Positions 18,556 through 26,781 of a stretch of DNA of 35,799 nt are shown here, in pieces. Origin of the DNA: Nanobdellota archaeon (lineage in GTDB: Archaea > Nanobdellota > Nanobdellia > Parvarchaeales > Parvarchaeaceae); contig JAKAPK010000002.1 in the NCBI GenBank assembly GCA_021807125.1, positions 104,454-140,252 of the forward strand, given 5' to 3'. The translations under genes were made by a program, and so were the position numbers. Each line of letters begins with the position of its first letter. The stretch's first letter is position 1. The notes below the pieces were generated by a model. It made no database searches. It was not told where the DNA came from and saw only the letters and a list, made by a program, of their open reading frames with translations.

Positions 18556-19726
18556 TAGCAATCCTCAAAAGTAATCATACACTCCTTCCTTTAATAACTT
18601 TCTGAGTGGATTCAGTGAACACACACTCATGACGACTTCGCGTGGCACGGACTTGACGAACTTTGCCATCTCCAATGCCATCTGCTTTGCGGATCTGAAG
18701 AACCTGTTATTGAGAAGTTTCTTCCGAAGGTAGTTCCACCAGTATTCCTGTGGGTTGAGCCGGGGAGAATAAGGAGGCATGAAGACGACCTTGACGTTAG
18801 GATGCCGTTTGAGGAAAGACTTTATCTTCTTAGAGCTGTGTACGCGGAAGTCATCCATGAATAGGATCATCTTCTCCCCTGGAGACTTATCGATTATTCT
18901 TTTAAGGAACCTTATGAAAGCGGGAGTCTTCGCGCTCCTTGAAGAGGACTGTATGATGTCTCCCGTCAACGGGGAGACCGCACCGAAGACGTTGGACCTC
19001 TCCACGTGATAAGCGGGAGCTTTGACCTCCAACCTTTCGCCGAAAGTCCACCCGTATCCTTTCCTCAACGATCCTCCAGCGGACATCTCGTCCTCGAAGA
19101 GGGCGATTGTGCCGTCCCTGTAAGCCTTCTCCATGGCTTTCAGGGCCTTTTTAGCGAACTTCTGCTGTCTTTTCTTATCAGCCTCCGAATACTCGTGGAC
19201 TGCCTTGACGTAATGCCCGCCCAGGGACAGCAGCATTCTACGTATAGCCTCCCTTGAGACCTCGATCCCTTCCCCCTCAAGGTAAAGCTGTAAGCCCTTC
19301 GTATCCCACATTGTAGTATTGTAACGTGCTTCGATGGGTCGTTTTCCTCAACCAGCTTCTTGAGTTCCTTCTTTTCCTTCTCCCGAAGGAGAGCGACCTT
19401 CCCTCCTTCGGCTTGTCAGCAAGCCTCTTCTCGTGCTTCCATTCCAGTATCCAGTCATAGACTGTAGAACGGTCAACAAGAAAGCGTTTTGCTGTATCAG
19501 AAAGCGTATCACCAATGCTTATCGCATGGAGAGCAAAGTACCTCATCTTCTCATTGGGGTTCCTGCACTCCTTTGCCTTTCTTCTGAGCAACGCTTCGTC
19601 TTCTTCTAACATCTGGGAAATCTCCTCGTCCGACTTCCCTCCACTCCTTACGTATTATAGAACGTTACTTCCCGAAATACTTTTCGGTTAACTATTTTGG
19701 TGTCGGATTACTTATGTGGAGAGCTA
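18556..19726 (-). mobile_element. IS630-family-like insertion sequence
   Basis: Imperfect terminal inverted repeats TAGCAATCCTCAAAAGTAATC... / ...GGATTACTTATGTGGAGAGCTA, flanked by TA on both sides (TA target duplication), enclosing an IS630-like transposase. Confidence 0.75.
18565..19612 (-). pseudogene. IS630-like transposase in three reading frames (two shifts)
   Basis: HTH part in ORF 19277-19612 (DTLSDTAKRFLVDRSTVYDWILEWK...DKPKEG); linker KVALLREKEKKELKKLVEENDPSKHVTI in a second frame; DDE part in ORF 18565-19311 (LFEDEMSAGG, ILFMDDFRVHSSKKI, FMPPYSPRLNPQEYWWNYLRKKL) in a third. Confidence 0.8.
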
Positions 19727-19816
19727 TAATTTAGAGAAAACTATATTTATATATTTATGTAAAATTACATTTAATGAATTAAATATCAGGTTTGTAGAAA
19801 CCGTATAAAAATTAAA

Positions 19817-20554
19817 ATGAAAAACGCAACAAACGATTTGGATAATCTTGAAGAAACCCTGGATAAAATAATAAAGAGTAAAAATTTTACTTATGGATTA
19901 GGAAGAGCATTAAGACATATAAAAAAAGAGATTTTTCTATACAAAAACCACGTAGCAGGCATTAAGAAATGGGGAATGAATAAAAATGGCTTAAGCACAG
20001 AAAAAATCCAAGTTGGTGGTGGCGACCACCCACTAAACGGCTTTTTAAATATCGATATCGTGCCGCCAGCAAATCTTATCTGTGATTTAAGAGAAGGGAT
20101 ACCGCTTCCTGATAAATGTTGCAGCTTAATTTTTAATGAGCATTTTTTAGAACATTTAGATTATCCTACGTCCGCAGAAAAGATAATTAGTGAATTTTCA
20201 CGTATTCTAAAATATAACGGAAAATTAATAATCGGCGTACCAGACGCCGAACTTCTAATAGAAAAATATTTTAGGAGAGATAATAAATTTTATAAAACCG
20301 CGGTTAATCACTGGTTTGGAAAAAGAAATTTGCTCCCGTATATAAAAACTTACATAGATCTTTTGAATTATGGTCTTAGAGACCAAGATGATGATAAAGT
20401 TTATACTCCTCACCTCTGGGCTTACGATTATGAAAAATTAAATTCTTTATTAATATTCGCTGGATTTAGAAAAGTAAATAAGTGGAACTTTGATAAAAAA
20501 CTAGCAAACCCGAGAAGAAAATTTGGTACTTTATACGTTATCGCCACCAGATGA
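19817..20554 (+). CDS. SAM-dependent methyltransferase (COG4627-like)
   Basis: IQVGGGDHPLNGFLNIDIVPPANLICDLREGIPLPDKCCSLIFNEHFLEHLDYPTSAEKIISEFSRILKYNGKLIIGVPDAE. Confidence 0.8.
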   Translation: MKNATNDLDNLEETLDKIIKSKNFTYGLGRALRHIKKEIFLYKNHVAGIKKWGMNKNGLSTEKIQVGGGDHPLNGFLNIDIVPPANLICDLREGIPLPDKCCSLIFNEHFLEHLDYPTSAEKIISEFSRILKYNGKLIIGVPDAELLIEKYFRRDNKFYKTAVNHWFGKRNLLPYIKTYIDLLNYGLRDQDDDKVYTPHLWAYDYEKLNSLLIFAGFRKVNKWNFDKKLANPRRKFGTLYVIATR

Positions 20555-21202
20555 ACCATTTCTTATCTGATTCATAAAATTAATCACTAATTGAGCGGAT
20601 TCGACTACTTTCTTCTCATTGTCAGTAGCGACAAAGCTATCACTATTGTAAATTTCACAATATGGTATTCTTCCTTTAAATTGTGTTATTACTAATCTAT
20701 CCCATTCTCTATTAGCGGCACTTAATTGCAATCCGACCTCATCAATTGTAAATTGTCCCCTGTCTCTTTCATCATAGTTGTGTCTTCTTCTCCATATGCT
20801 ATCTAGATTTGCGGTTAGATACGCGGCGCCATCTAAAACTGTTTTATACCAATCTCTTTGCTTCTCGATATATAAGTTTAGCTTTTTAAGGCGATCTCGT
20901 TTTAAAAGAACGACATGAAATGTTGCTATAATCTTCGGATTTATATTTTTCAAAGCCCGAAGATATTTTGGGAAATAGTTATCAGTTATAAAATCCGCTT
21001 CTGATTGTGATAGATTCTCAAGCGCAACATAGCATTCTTTTTTTGGTACTTCTGGAGATAAAGGATCTACATCGTAACCCATAGCCAACATAAAAACTTT
21101 AGAACTTCTAACGAAAAGAACCGTTTTATCTAGTTCTTGCATTTTTCTTATTACTGTATCTTTACCAGAACAATTAATACCGAATAAACCTATTAATGTC
21201 AT
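20531..21202 (-). CDS. P-loop nucleoside/nucleotide-kinase-like protein
   Basis: N-terminal Walker A LIGLFGINCSGKDTV; 223 aa; 3' end overlaps the convergent methyltransferase by 24 bp. Confidence 0.65.
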   Translation of the reverse strand: MTLIGLFGINCSGKDTVIRKMQELDKTVLFVRSSKVFMLAMGYDVDPLSPEVPKKECYVALENLSQSEADFITDNYFPKYLRALKNINPKIIATFHVVLLKRDRLKKLNLYIEKQRDWYKTVLDGAAYLTANLDSIWRRRHNYDERDRGQFTIDEVGLQLSAANREWDRLVITQFKGRIPYCEIYNSDSFVATDNEKKVVESAQLVINFMNQIRNGSSGGDNV

Positions 21203-21353
21203 ATAGTCACATTTTTACAAAATTTAGAACTCAACTTATTGACTCTATAATCAGAAAAAAATACCATATAATTAATCTAATTGTATTCCATTATTTTATC
21301 CTTTTGTCTAGAATACTATATAATACTTGCCATTACAAATTTAATTAAAACGG

Positions 21354-21405
21354 CATTGTAATTGAAATGCCATTAAAACTACAGAAAAACAATTAAGCTA
21401 CAATG
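21354..21405. repeat. Dispersed hairpin repeat, copy 2
   Basis: cattgtaattgaaatgccattaaaactacagaaaaacaattaagctacaatg; ends CATTGTA/TACAATG inverted; 25-nt core identical to 15727-15751, same orientation. Confidence 0.9.
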
Positions 21406-21631
21406 CTCGTTTTTTGCAAAACTATATCTGGGCTTCCTGGCAGATTTTTTACATTAAGCGCATAATTTTTATCCCGTAGTCTTTAAGAACTTTAAGAAAT
21501 GACTTTTCTATGTCACTATTCTTAGCCTTATTGGCTTTCATCACATTTGAAATCGAAATATTTTTAGACTTTGGTGGCGCCCCTAGTTTTGGTATCGTAC
21601 TATCCTTTCTCTTTTGCGCATCGATTTCCAT
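21406..21631 (-). pseudogene. Vsr-like (very short patch repair) endonuclease remnant, frameshifted and C-terminally truncated
   Basis: ISNVMKANKAKNSDIEKSFLKVLKDYGIKIMRL (cf. Vsr MSxIKxKNTKPExxLRKAL) then, after a 1-nt shift, KNLPGSPDIVLQKTSI (cf. Vsr KDLPGKPDIVFPK); the expected following GCFWH block is absent. Confidence 0.7.
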
Positions 21632-21652
21632 AGAAGGATGCCGTTTTCAAGG

Positions 21653-21790
21653 TTAATTCTTTTTTGGCTTATCCCAATATGGACTTTTACAGCGTGGACA
21701 TACTTTCGGATACTCTTTGCTTCTGGGTGCCCATCTGTGGTGGCAGCGTTCGCATTGATATCCTTTTACCGTTAAGGTTATTTCCGACAT
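21653..21790 (-). CDS. Small zinc-ribbon protein (45 aa)
   Basis: Not in track: MSEITLTVKGYQCERCHHRWAPRSKEYPKVCPRCKSPYWDKPKKN; two CxxC knuckles, the archaeal CxxCxHxWxPR...CPxCKSPYWDxP type. Confidence 0.85.
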   Translation of the reverse strand: MSEITLTVKGYQCERCHHRWAPRSKEYPKVCPRCKSPYWDKPKKN

Positions 21791-21848
21791 AGTATATTAC
21801 TAGTAAAGTAAAGTATTTATATCTATCTTACCTTAGTAATAATATACT
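21791..21848. promoter_or_regulatory. Imperfect inverted repeat in the divergent zinc-ribbon/transposase promoter
   Basis: AGTATATTACTA ... TAGTAATAATATACT around the central TATTTATATCTAT. Confidence 0.5.
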
Positions 21849-21863
21849 ACATAAGGATATACT

Positions 21864-23444
21864 ATGAAAGCGCTAACATTAAACGCAAAGGATAGACATA
21901 AGATTACAGCTGATATCTACAAAGTAACCGAGCTAAATCCAAAGCGGCTATCAAAAATTTTACGTAATTTAACTTTAGACGACACGATAAGAAAACGCTA
22001 TGAAGTCTCTAAAGATGCTCTGCTTAAGCTGCTAATACTGGGTAAGCTCAAGGGAATAAAGTTCGATATAAAATTAGTAGATTATCTAAAAACGCGTCCA
22101 GACGAAGCTTTAGACCTTGGGTTCTATAAAGGTGAGAACGGTAATGTAAAACTACCAGATAGGCGTACGCTCGGTTTGTTTAGAAAGAACCTTACTAAAG
22201 ACGAATCGGCACTGGTTGGTTTCGTGGCGAAAACTATAGAAGACGCGCTTTACACTAAGGGCACGTTTTTAGATCTTAGCTGTGCAAGGCAAGAACCAGA
22301 AAAAGAAGTTCTTAGTAAATCTGCTATTTACAAAGCTACGCAGGAGAAAACAAAGGAATTGAGCAGGATGATAAAGAAGACTTTGCTTAAACAACTAAAA
22401 GACCGTACTAAATACAATTCCATATACAAAGACGAGGAATTCCTTGATTTGCTGATACATATCTCGCTTTCGCAGGATTTCGCAAAAGAAGGCGCAAAAG
22501 TGCTCAGGACTTTGAAGGATTCTAAGGTGCCAGTCGGCGCTACTTTGTTCTATTATCTGAAGAAATATAGCTTAGAGGAAGTCTCGAATGTATTTGCGAA
22601 GATATTCGACATAACTTTTTCTATGGCTGAGAAGGCTGGCCTATTGTCTAGAATGACCAAGCACACGATAGCTATAGACTGTCATGAATGGTTCTATTAC
22701 GGCAAGCAGATAGAAGGCGGTTTCGTAGTAGGTAAGAAACCTGGGAGAGGGACTTTAAGATGCTTTAAGTTCATCACGCTTGACATAGTCGACAAAGAAT
22801 GTAGGTTTACGTTGCTCGCATTGCCAGTGATAAAATCTAAAGACGAACAGGTCACACAGGTAGACCTTGTGAAACGCTTGATAGAAAGAGCTTTGGGCAA
22901 GATAAAGATATGGCGTGTCCTTATGGATAGAGGCTTCCTTGGTGCCGATATTATAAATTTCCTTAAATCTAAAGGCCTTGAATTCATAATCCCTGCTAAA
23001 TCAAGCAACAAAGCGACAGTCAATTCTAAACTGCTTGAACCAAACCCAGTAGCTGTGATAAAAGGCGAAATGATGGGTAATTCTAGAGTAAACCTGATAG
23101 TCATAAAAGAATATGGCCACAGATACGGTTTCTTTACGAATATAGAGACTGGTCTAGACGACGATAAAATGGCGATGGGGATAGCAGACTTTTATTCTAG
23201 ACGCTGGCAGATCGAGACCGGTTATCGCGTAAAGAAGTACGCGTTCAGAGGCAAGACTACCTCGAGAAAATACATAATACGTTATATTTATTTCATGCTT
23301 TCTGTCGTATTGTATAACTTCTGGATCCTGATAAACGGCTTGCTTATTTTTGAGCTAAATCTAAAGGGCGACAAGCCGATTTTGTCTGCCAAAGTATTCG
23401 ACGCGATTCTTTACAAGACAAGGGCGTTAGAAGACATTACATGA
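21864..23444 (+). CDS. DDE transposase, IS4/ISH3-like
   Basis: TIAIDCHEWFYYG, VLMDRGFLGADIINFLKSKGLEFIIPAK, YSRRWQIETGYRVKKYAFRGKTTSR...YFMLSVVLYNFWILIN. Confidence 0.8.
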   Translation: MKALTLNAKDRHKITADIYKVTELNPKRLSKILRNLTLDDTIRKRYEVSKDALLKLLILGKLKGIKFDIKLVDYLKTRPDEALDLGFYKGENGNVKLPDRRTLGLFRKNLTKDESALVGFVAKTIEDALYTKGTFLDLSCARQEPEKEVLSKSAIYKATQEKTKELSRMIKKTLLKQLKDRTKYNSIYKDEEFLDLLIHISLSQDFAKEGAKVLRTLKDSKVPVGATLFYYLKKYSLEEVSNVFAKIFDITFSMAEKAGLLSRMTKHTIAIDCHEWFYYGKQIEGGFVVGKKPGRGTLRCFKFITLDIVDKECRFTLLALPVIKSKDEQVTQVDLVKRLIERALGKIKIWRVLMDRGFLGADIINFLKSKGLEFIIPAKSSNKATVNSKLLEPNPVAVIKGEMMGNSRVNLIVIKEYGHRYGFFTNIETGLDDDKMAMGIADFYSRRWQIETGYRVKKYAFRGKTTSRKYIIRYIYFMLSVVLYNFWILINGLLIFELNLKGDKPILSAKVFDAILYKTRALEDIT

Positions 23445-23514
23445 CTTCTAGACTACGGCTTTCTTGAATAGTCCTAGTCGTACTTATAAAAGAAAACTAA
23501 AAATTTACTCTTCT

Positions 23515-23572
23515 CATCGATTTTTATTACGCTAGGTTCAAGCGTTATCTAAGACTGGTTCTAAAATCGATG
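23515..23572. repeat. 10-bp perfect inverted repeat enclosing a second hairpin
   Basis: CATCGATTTT (23515-23524) / AAAATCGATG (23563-23572); internal ACGCT-AGGTTCA-AGCGT. Confidence 0.75.
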
Positions 23573-23638
23573 GATTTATTGAATACTTGATAAGTCGATT
23601 TAAGAGCTATTGGCACTTTTCGCTCTACTGGAAAGCTT

Positions 23639-23710
23639 AGCCTCGGGCGAGGATCGAACTCGCGACCTTTTCCTTACCAAGGAAACGCTCTACCACTGAG
23701 CCACCGAGGC
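23639..23710 (-). tRNA. tRNA-Thr (GGT)
   Basis: GCCTCGG TG GCTC AGTGGTA GAGC G TTTCC TTGGTAA GGAAA AGGTC GCGAG TTCGATC CTCGC CCGAGGC T; complete cloverleaf. Confidence 0.97.
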
Positions 23711-23755
23711 GTATATTTTTAGGATAAAGCAGACTTTACTTATAAAGAAAGAATC

Positions 23756-23971
23756 TTAACCTGCGTATTCTATCACAAACGCTTCAATTTTCTTATCTTT
23801 TGCGAGACGGGTTATGTAGCCGGCTATCTTATTCCTTGTAGTTTTATCCGTACGTATCAAAGAAGTAAGTATTTGTTTATTAGTATCAAAATTATCACTA
23901 AATTCATCCTTATATTTTTTGAGTATATCTACCGTGTATCTCCTTATACTCCTTCCTCTTATCCTTCCCAT
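23756..23971 (-). CDS. rps17e: Ribosomal protein S17e
   Basis: MGRIRGRSIRRYTVDILKKYKDEFSDNFDTNKQIL...RNKIAGYITRLAK. Confidence 0.92.
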   Translation of the reverse strand: MGRIRGRSIRRYTVDILKKYKDEFSDNFDTNKQILTSLIRTDKTTRNKIAGYITRLAKDKKIEAFVIEYAG

Positions 23972-24043
23972 TTGTCTATTTAAAAATAGGTGAATATTTA
24001 AGCCTTTGTATCGCTTGCAGTTATCGATATCCTGTATGCGGAT

Positions 24044-24316
24044 TTAAACTATGTCCTCTTCCGCCACTACAACGAAATCGCCAACAGAAATAACTGAATT
24101 ATATGGTATTTCTTGGTTTCCAGTTTCGTCCTTTTCGAACTGAAATGAATTAGCGTATGACGTTGGATTTTTTATAGATAAATAGACTATTTCTCCTGTC
24201 CTAACCTCATATACCAGATCAGCAACAACTCCTATTTTTTTACCGCTCTTGCCGACCACGGTCTTGCCAACCATCGAGCGTGCATCAACACGTTCCCCTT
24301 TTGTTATGCCTGTCAT
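24044..24316 (-). CDS. PRC-barrel domain protein
   Basis: DARSMVGKTVVGKSGKKIGVVADLVYEVRTGEIVYLSI ... IPYNSVISVGDFVVV. Confidence 0.85.
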   Translation of the reverse strand: MTGITKGERVDARSMVGKTVVGKSGKKIGVVADLVYEVRTGEIVYLSIKNPTSYANSFQFEKDETGNQEIPYNSVISVGDFVVVAEEDIV

Positions 24317-24408
24317 AATGCCTCCGTCACAGGTGTGGGTTTATTCAACCACTCGAAACACCCTTCATACCTATACTATACGGAGAAGGTTTTAAAGCTT
24401 TTTTGGCG

Positions 24409-24900
24409 TTAAACTGAGAATATGAATACTTTATCATTTTCTATCTGTAATACTGAAAATGGGTTTAAATATGAGAGGTCGATTCCAGATCTCTCTAATA
24501 CAGAGATTACGATCTTTCCGCCCGGCTTTGCAAAAAGTAGTGCCTTGTTTATGCACGTACTTCTCTGAGACTCGTCCATGTCCTGCAGTACGGTTATGCA
24601 AAAAACTTTATCAAATTTTTCATTTGAAAAAAACTTTTCTATAGGTTCTCTTACTATCTTTACGTCGATCAGTTTCTTTTCCAGTAACTTTTCCGCAAGC
24701 CTAGATGGTTCTACTGCGGTTATATTATATCCCTGCAGCCGCTCTTCAAGTATACCTGTTCCGGCACCTATATCAAGTATATTGTCGCTCTTTGTTACAT
24801 TAACTAATTCTAGGATTCTATCAACTTTTTTTTCCTGCTCTGCCCGGTATAGCGGCTCGTAGCTATTTGCTATAACGTTGTAATACTCAACTGCATCCAT
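24409..24900 (-). CDS. Class I SAM-dependent methyltransferase
   Basis: NILDIGAGTGILEERLQGYNITAVEPS ... FDKVFCITVLQDM ... GGKIVISVL. Confidence 0.85.
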   Translation of the reverse strand: MDAVEYYNVIANSYEPLYRAEQEKKVDRILELVNVTKSDNILDIGAGTGILEERLQGYNITAVEPSRLAEKLLEKKLIDVKIVREPIEKFFSNEKFDKVFCITVLQDMDESQRSTCINKALLFAKPGGKIVISVLERSGIDLSYLNPFSVLQIENDKVFIFSV

Positions 24901-24903
24901 CTT

Positions 24904-26343
24904 TCAGTAAGACTGTCCAAAATAGGCGTTGTATTTTGCGTCATCTCCGCAAAAAGTGCATTTATCGCTTATCAATTTCTCGTTTTCCAACGGTATAACT
25001 CTGGATGTTGCACCGGTTTTTTCCTTTATTGTCTCCTCACATTTTTCTGTGCCGCACCACGAAGTCTTTACTATCGCACCTGCTGACTTTAGTATAGAAA
25101 TAACATTTTTCGTGTCTTTTTCTATAATAATTCTGCTCTCCATTGACTTGCGCGCTTCTTTAAGCATGTTTGCCTGCATTTCATCCAATGCTACTTTAAG
25201 CATTTTTATGTTCTTTAGCTCCAGTGTCGTCTTTTCTTTTTCGTTTCTTTTCTTCACCGAAACCTTTGCTGCTGACGCTTCTTTGATCCCTATTTCAAGC
25301 CTTATAGGCACACCTTTCAATTCATACTCGTTAAATTTCCAGCCAGGCGTGTATCCTTCTCTGGAATCTAATTCACATCTTATGCCGTCCGATTTTATTG
25401 CTGAGACTACATCGTTGGCGTACTTTAGTATCATCTTATCGTCTTTACCATTGAGTATAGGTATGGCTACAACTTGTATCGGGGCTATTCTAGGAGGCAA
25501 TATCAATCCTTTATTGTCGCCATGGACAAGAAACATTATCCCAAGTGCTCTCATTGACATACCCCAAGAAGTTTGGTACACATAGTTCCATTGATTGTTA
25601 TTATCGATGAATTTTATCTCAAATGCTTTCGAGAAATTCTGCCCTAAGTTATGAGAGGTTGCGGCCTGGGAAGCGAAATTGTTAGATAATACGGTCTCCA
25701 CAGTATATGTTGCTACTGCTCCTGCGAATTTTTCGGCTTCGCTCTTTCTTCCAACAAGCACTGGAACTGCAAGTAATTCTTCCATTGCTCCCTTATAGAT
25801 ATTCAGCATGTCCAGAGTATTCTCCTCTGCGCTTTTGTTGTCTGCGAACGCACAGTGTCCTTCCTGCCACAGCACTTCTCTGCCCCTTAAGAAAAGGCGC
25901 GTCTCTTTCGTTTCCCACCTTACAACTGTATTCCATTGGTTTAACAGGATAGGTAAATCCCTGTAACTCTTCACCCACCGAGAATAGCTGTCGTACATTA
26001 TAGTCTCGGATGTTGGTCTAACGGCAAGCTTAACGTCTAAATCCCTATCTCCTCCCTTTGTGACCCATGCTACTTCGGGGGCAAATCCCTTTATGTGGCT
26101 GGCCTCTTTTTTGAGTAGATATTCTGGAATAAGAAGGGGAAAGTATGTATTTTTTACGCCTTTTGCCTTGAATTTGACGTCTAAATATTCTTCTAGAACT
26201 TCCCACATGGCATAGCCATATGGTCTGTATACAGTAAAACCTTTCGCTTCCGAAAAATCCGCCACTTCCGCATTGAGTACTACTTCATTGTACCATTCTA
26301 TCAGGTTCGATTCCCTCATATTCTTCAGTTTTTCAGCGCACAT
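24904..26343 (-). CDS. proS: Prolyl-tRNA synthetase (archaeal/eukaryal type)
   Basis: VRPTSETIMYDSYSRWVKSYRDLPILLNQWNTVVRWE, FLRGREVLWQEGHCAF, C-terminal zinc-binding region. Confidence 0.95.
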   Translation of the reverse strand: MCAEKLKNMRESNLIEWYNEVVLNAEVADFSEAKGFTVYRPYGYAMWEVLEEYLDVKFKAKGVKNTYFPLLIPEYLLKKEASHIKGFAPEVAWVTKGGDRDLDVKLAVRPTSETIMYDSYSRWVKSYRDLPILLNQWNTVVRWETKETRLFLRGREVLWQEGHCAFADNKSAEENTLDMLNIYKGAMEELLAVPVLVGRKSEAEKFAGAVATYTVETVLSNNFASQAATSHNLGQNFSKAFEIKFIDNNNQWNYVYQTSWGMSMRALGIMFLVHGDNKGLILPPRIAPIQVVAIPILNGKDDKMILKYANDVVSAIKSDGIRCELDSREGYTPGWKFNEYELKGVPIRLEIGIKEASAAKVSVKKRNEKEKTTLELKNIKMLKVALDEMQANMLKEARKSMESRIIIEKDTKNVISILKSAGAIVKTSWCGTEKCEETIKEKTGATSRVIPLENEKLISDKCTFCGDDAKYNAYFGQSY

Positions 26344-26352
26344 AATAAAGTT

Positions 26353-26640
26353 TTAAGTTCCTCCTATAAAAACGTAATTGCCATATGCTGCTTTGGAAAA
26401 ATTGCGTGATATAACCCAAAAAGAGTACTCCCCAAATAATGATAGAGACAACGCTTTTTTATACTCAAAGCGCACCATATGTAAGTTCACAAGTAGCCTG
26501 AAGTTGAATTTCAAAGTTGAAAGCGGAATATTATGTGAACAAGATAGCCCGTTCAATAGCGCAGTCGCAGTCAATTTGTTGTTTCGTGATATTGCTTCAA
26601 GAATTATGAATTGGTTTTTGTTTATGGCTTTCGCTATCAA
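26353..26640 (-). CDS. Probable winged-helix/HTH protein
   Basis: 95 aa, FIILEAISRNNKLTATALLNGLSCSHNIPLSTLKFNFRLLVNLHMVRF; co-directional, 10 bp after the proS start. Confidence 0.55.
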   Translation of the reverse strand: MIAKAINKNQFIILEAISRNNKLTATALLNGLSCSHNIPLSTLKFNFRLLVNLHMVRFEYKKALSLSLFGEYSFWVISRNFSKAAYGNYVFIGGT

Positions 26641-26781
26641 TGAGCGTAATTCCCTATCAAACTTACTGGCCGGACGCGACCATCTCCTTTTGCCATATCA
26701 TCTCCTTCTAATCTATAAGATTAAGCACGTTTTTAAACCTTTTGGGCAACTTAACTTGCCCGGCACACGAGTATTTAAAAG

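Noticed and set aside
24929-25585. 218-aa plus-strand ORF opposite proS
   Set aside because: Entirely antisense to a clear ProRS; Ser/Phe-rich shadow ORF.
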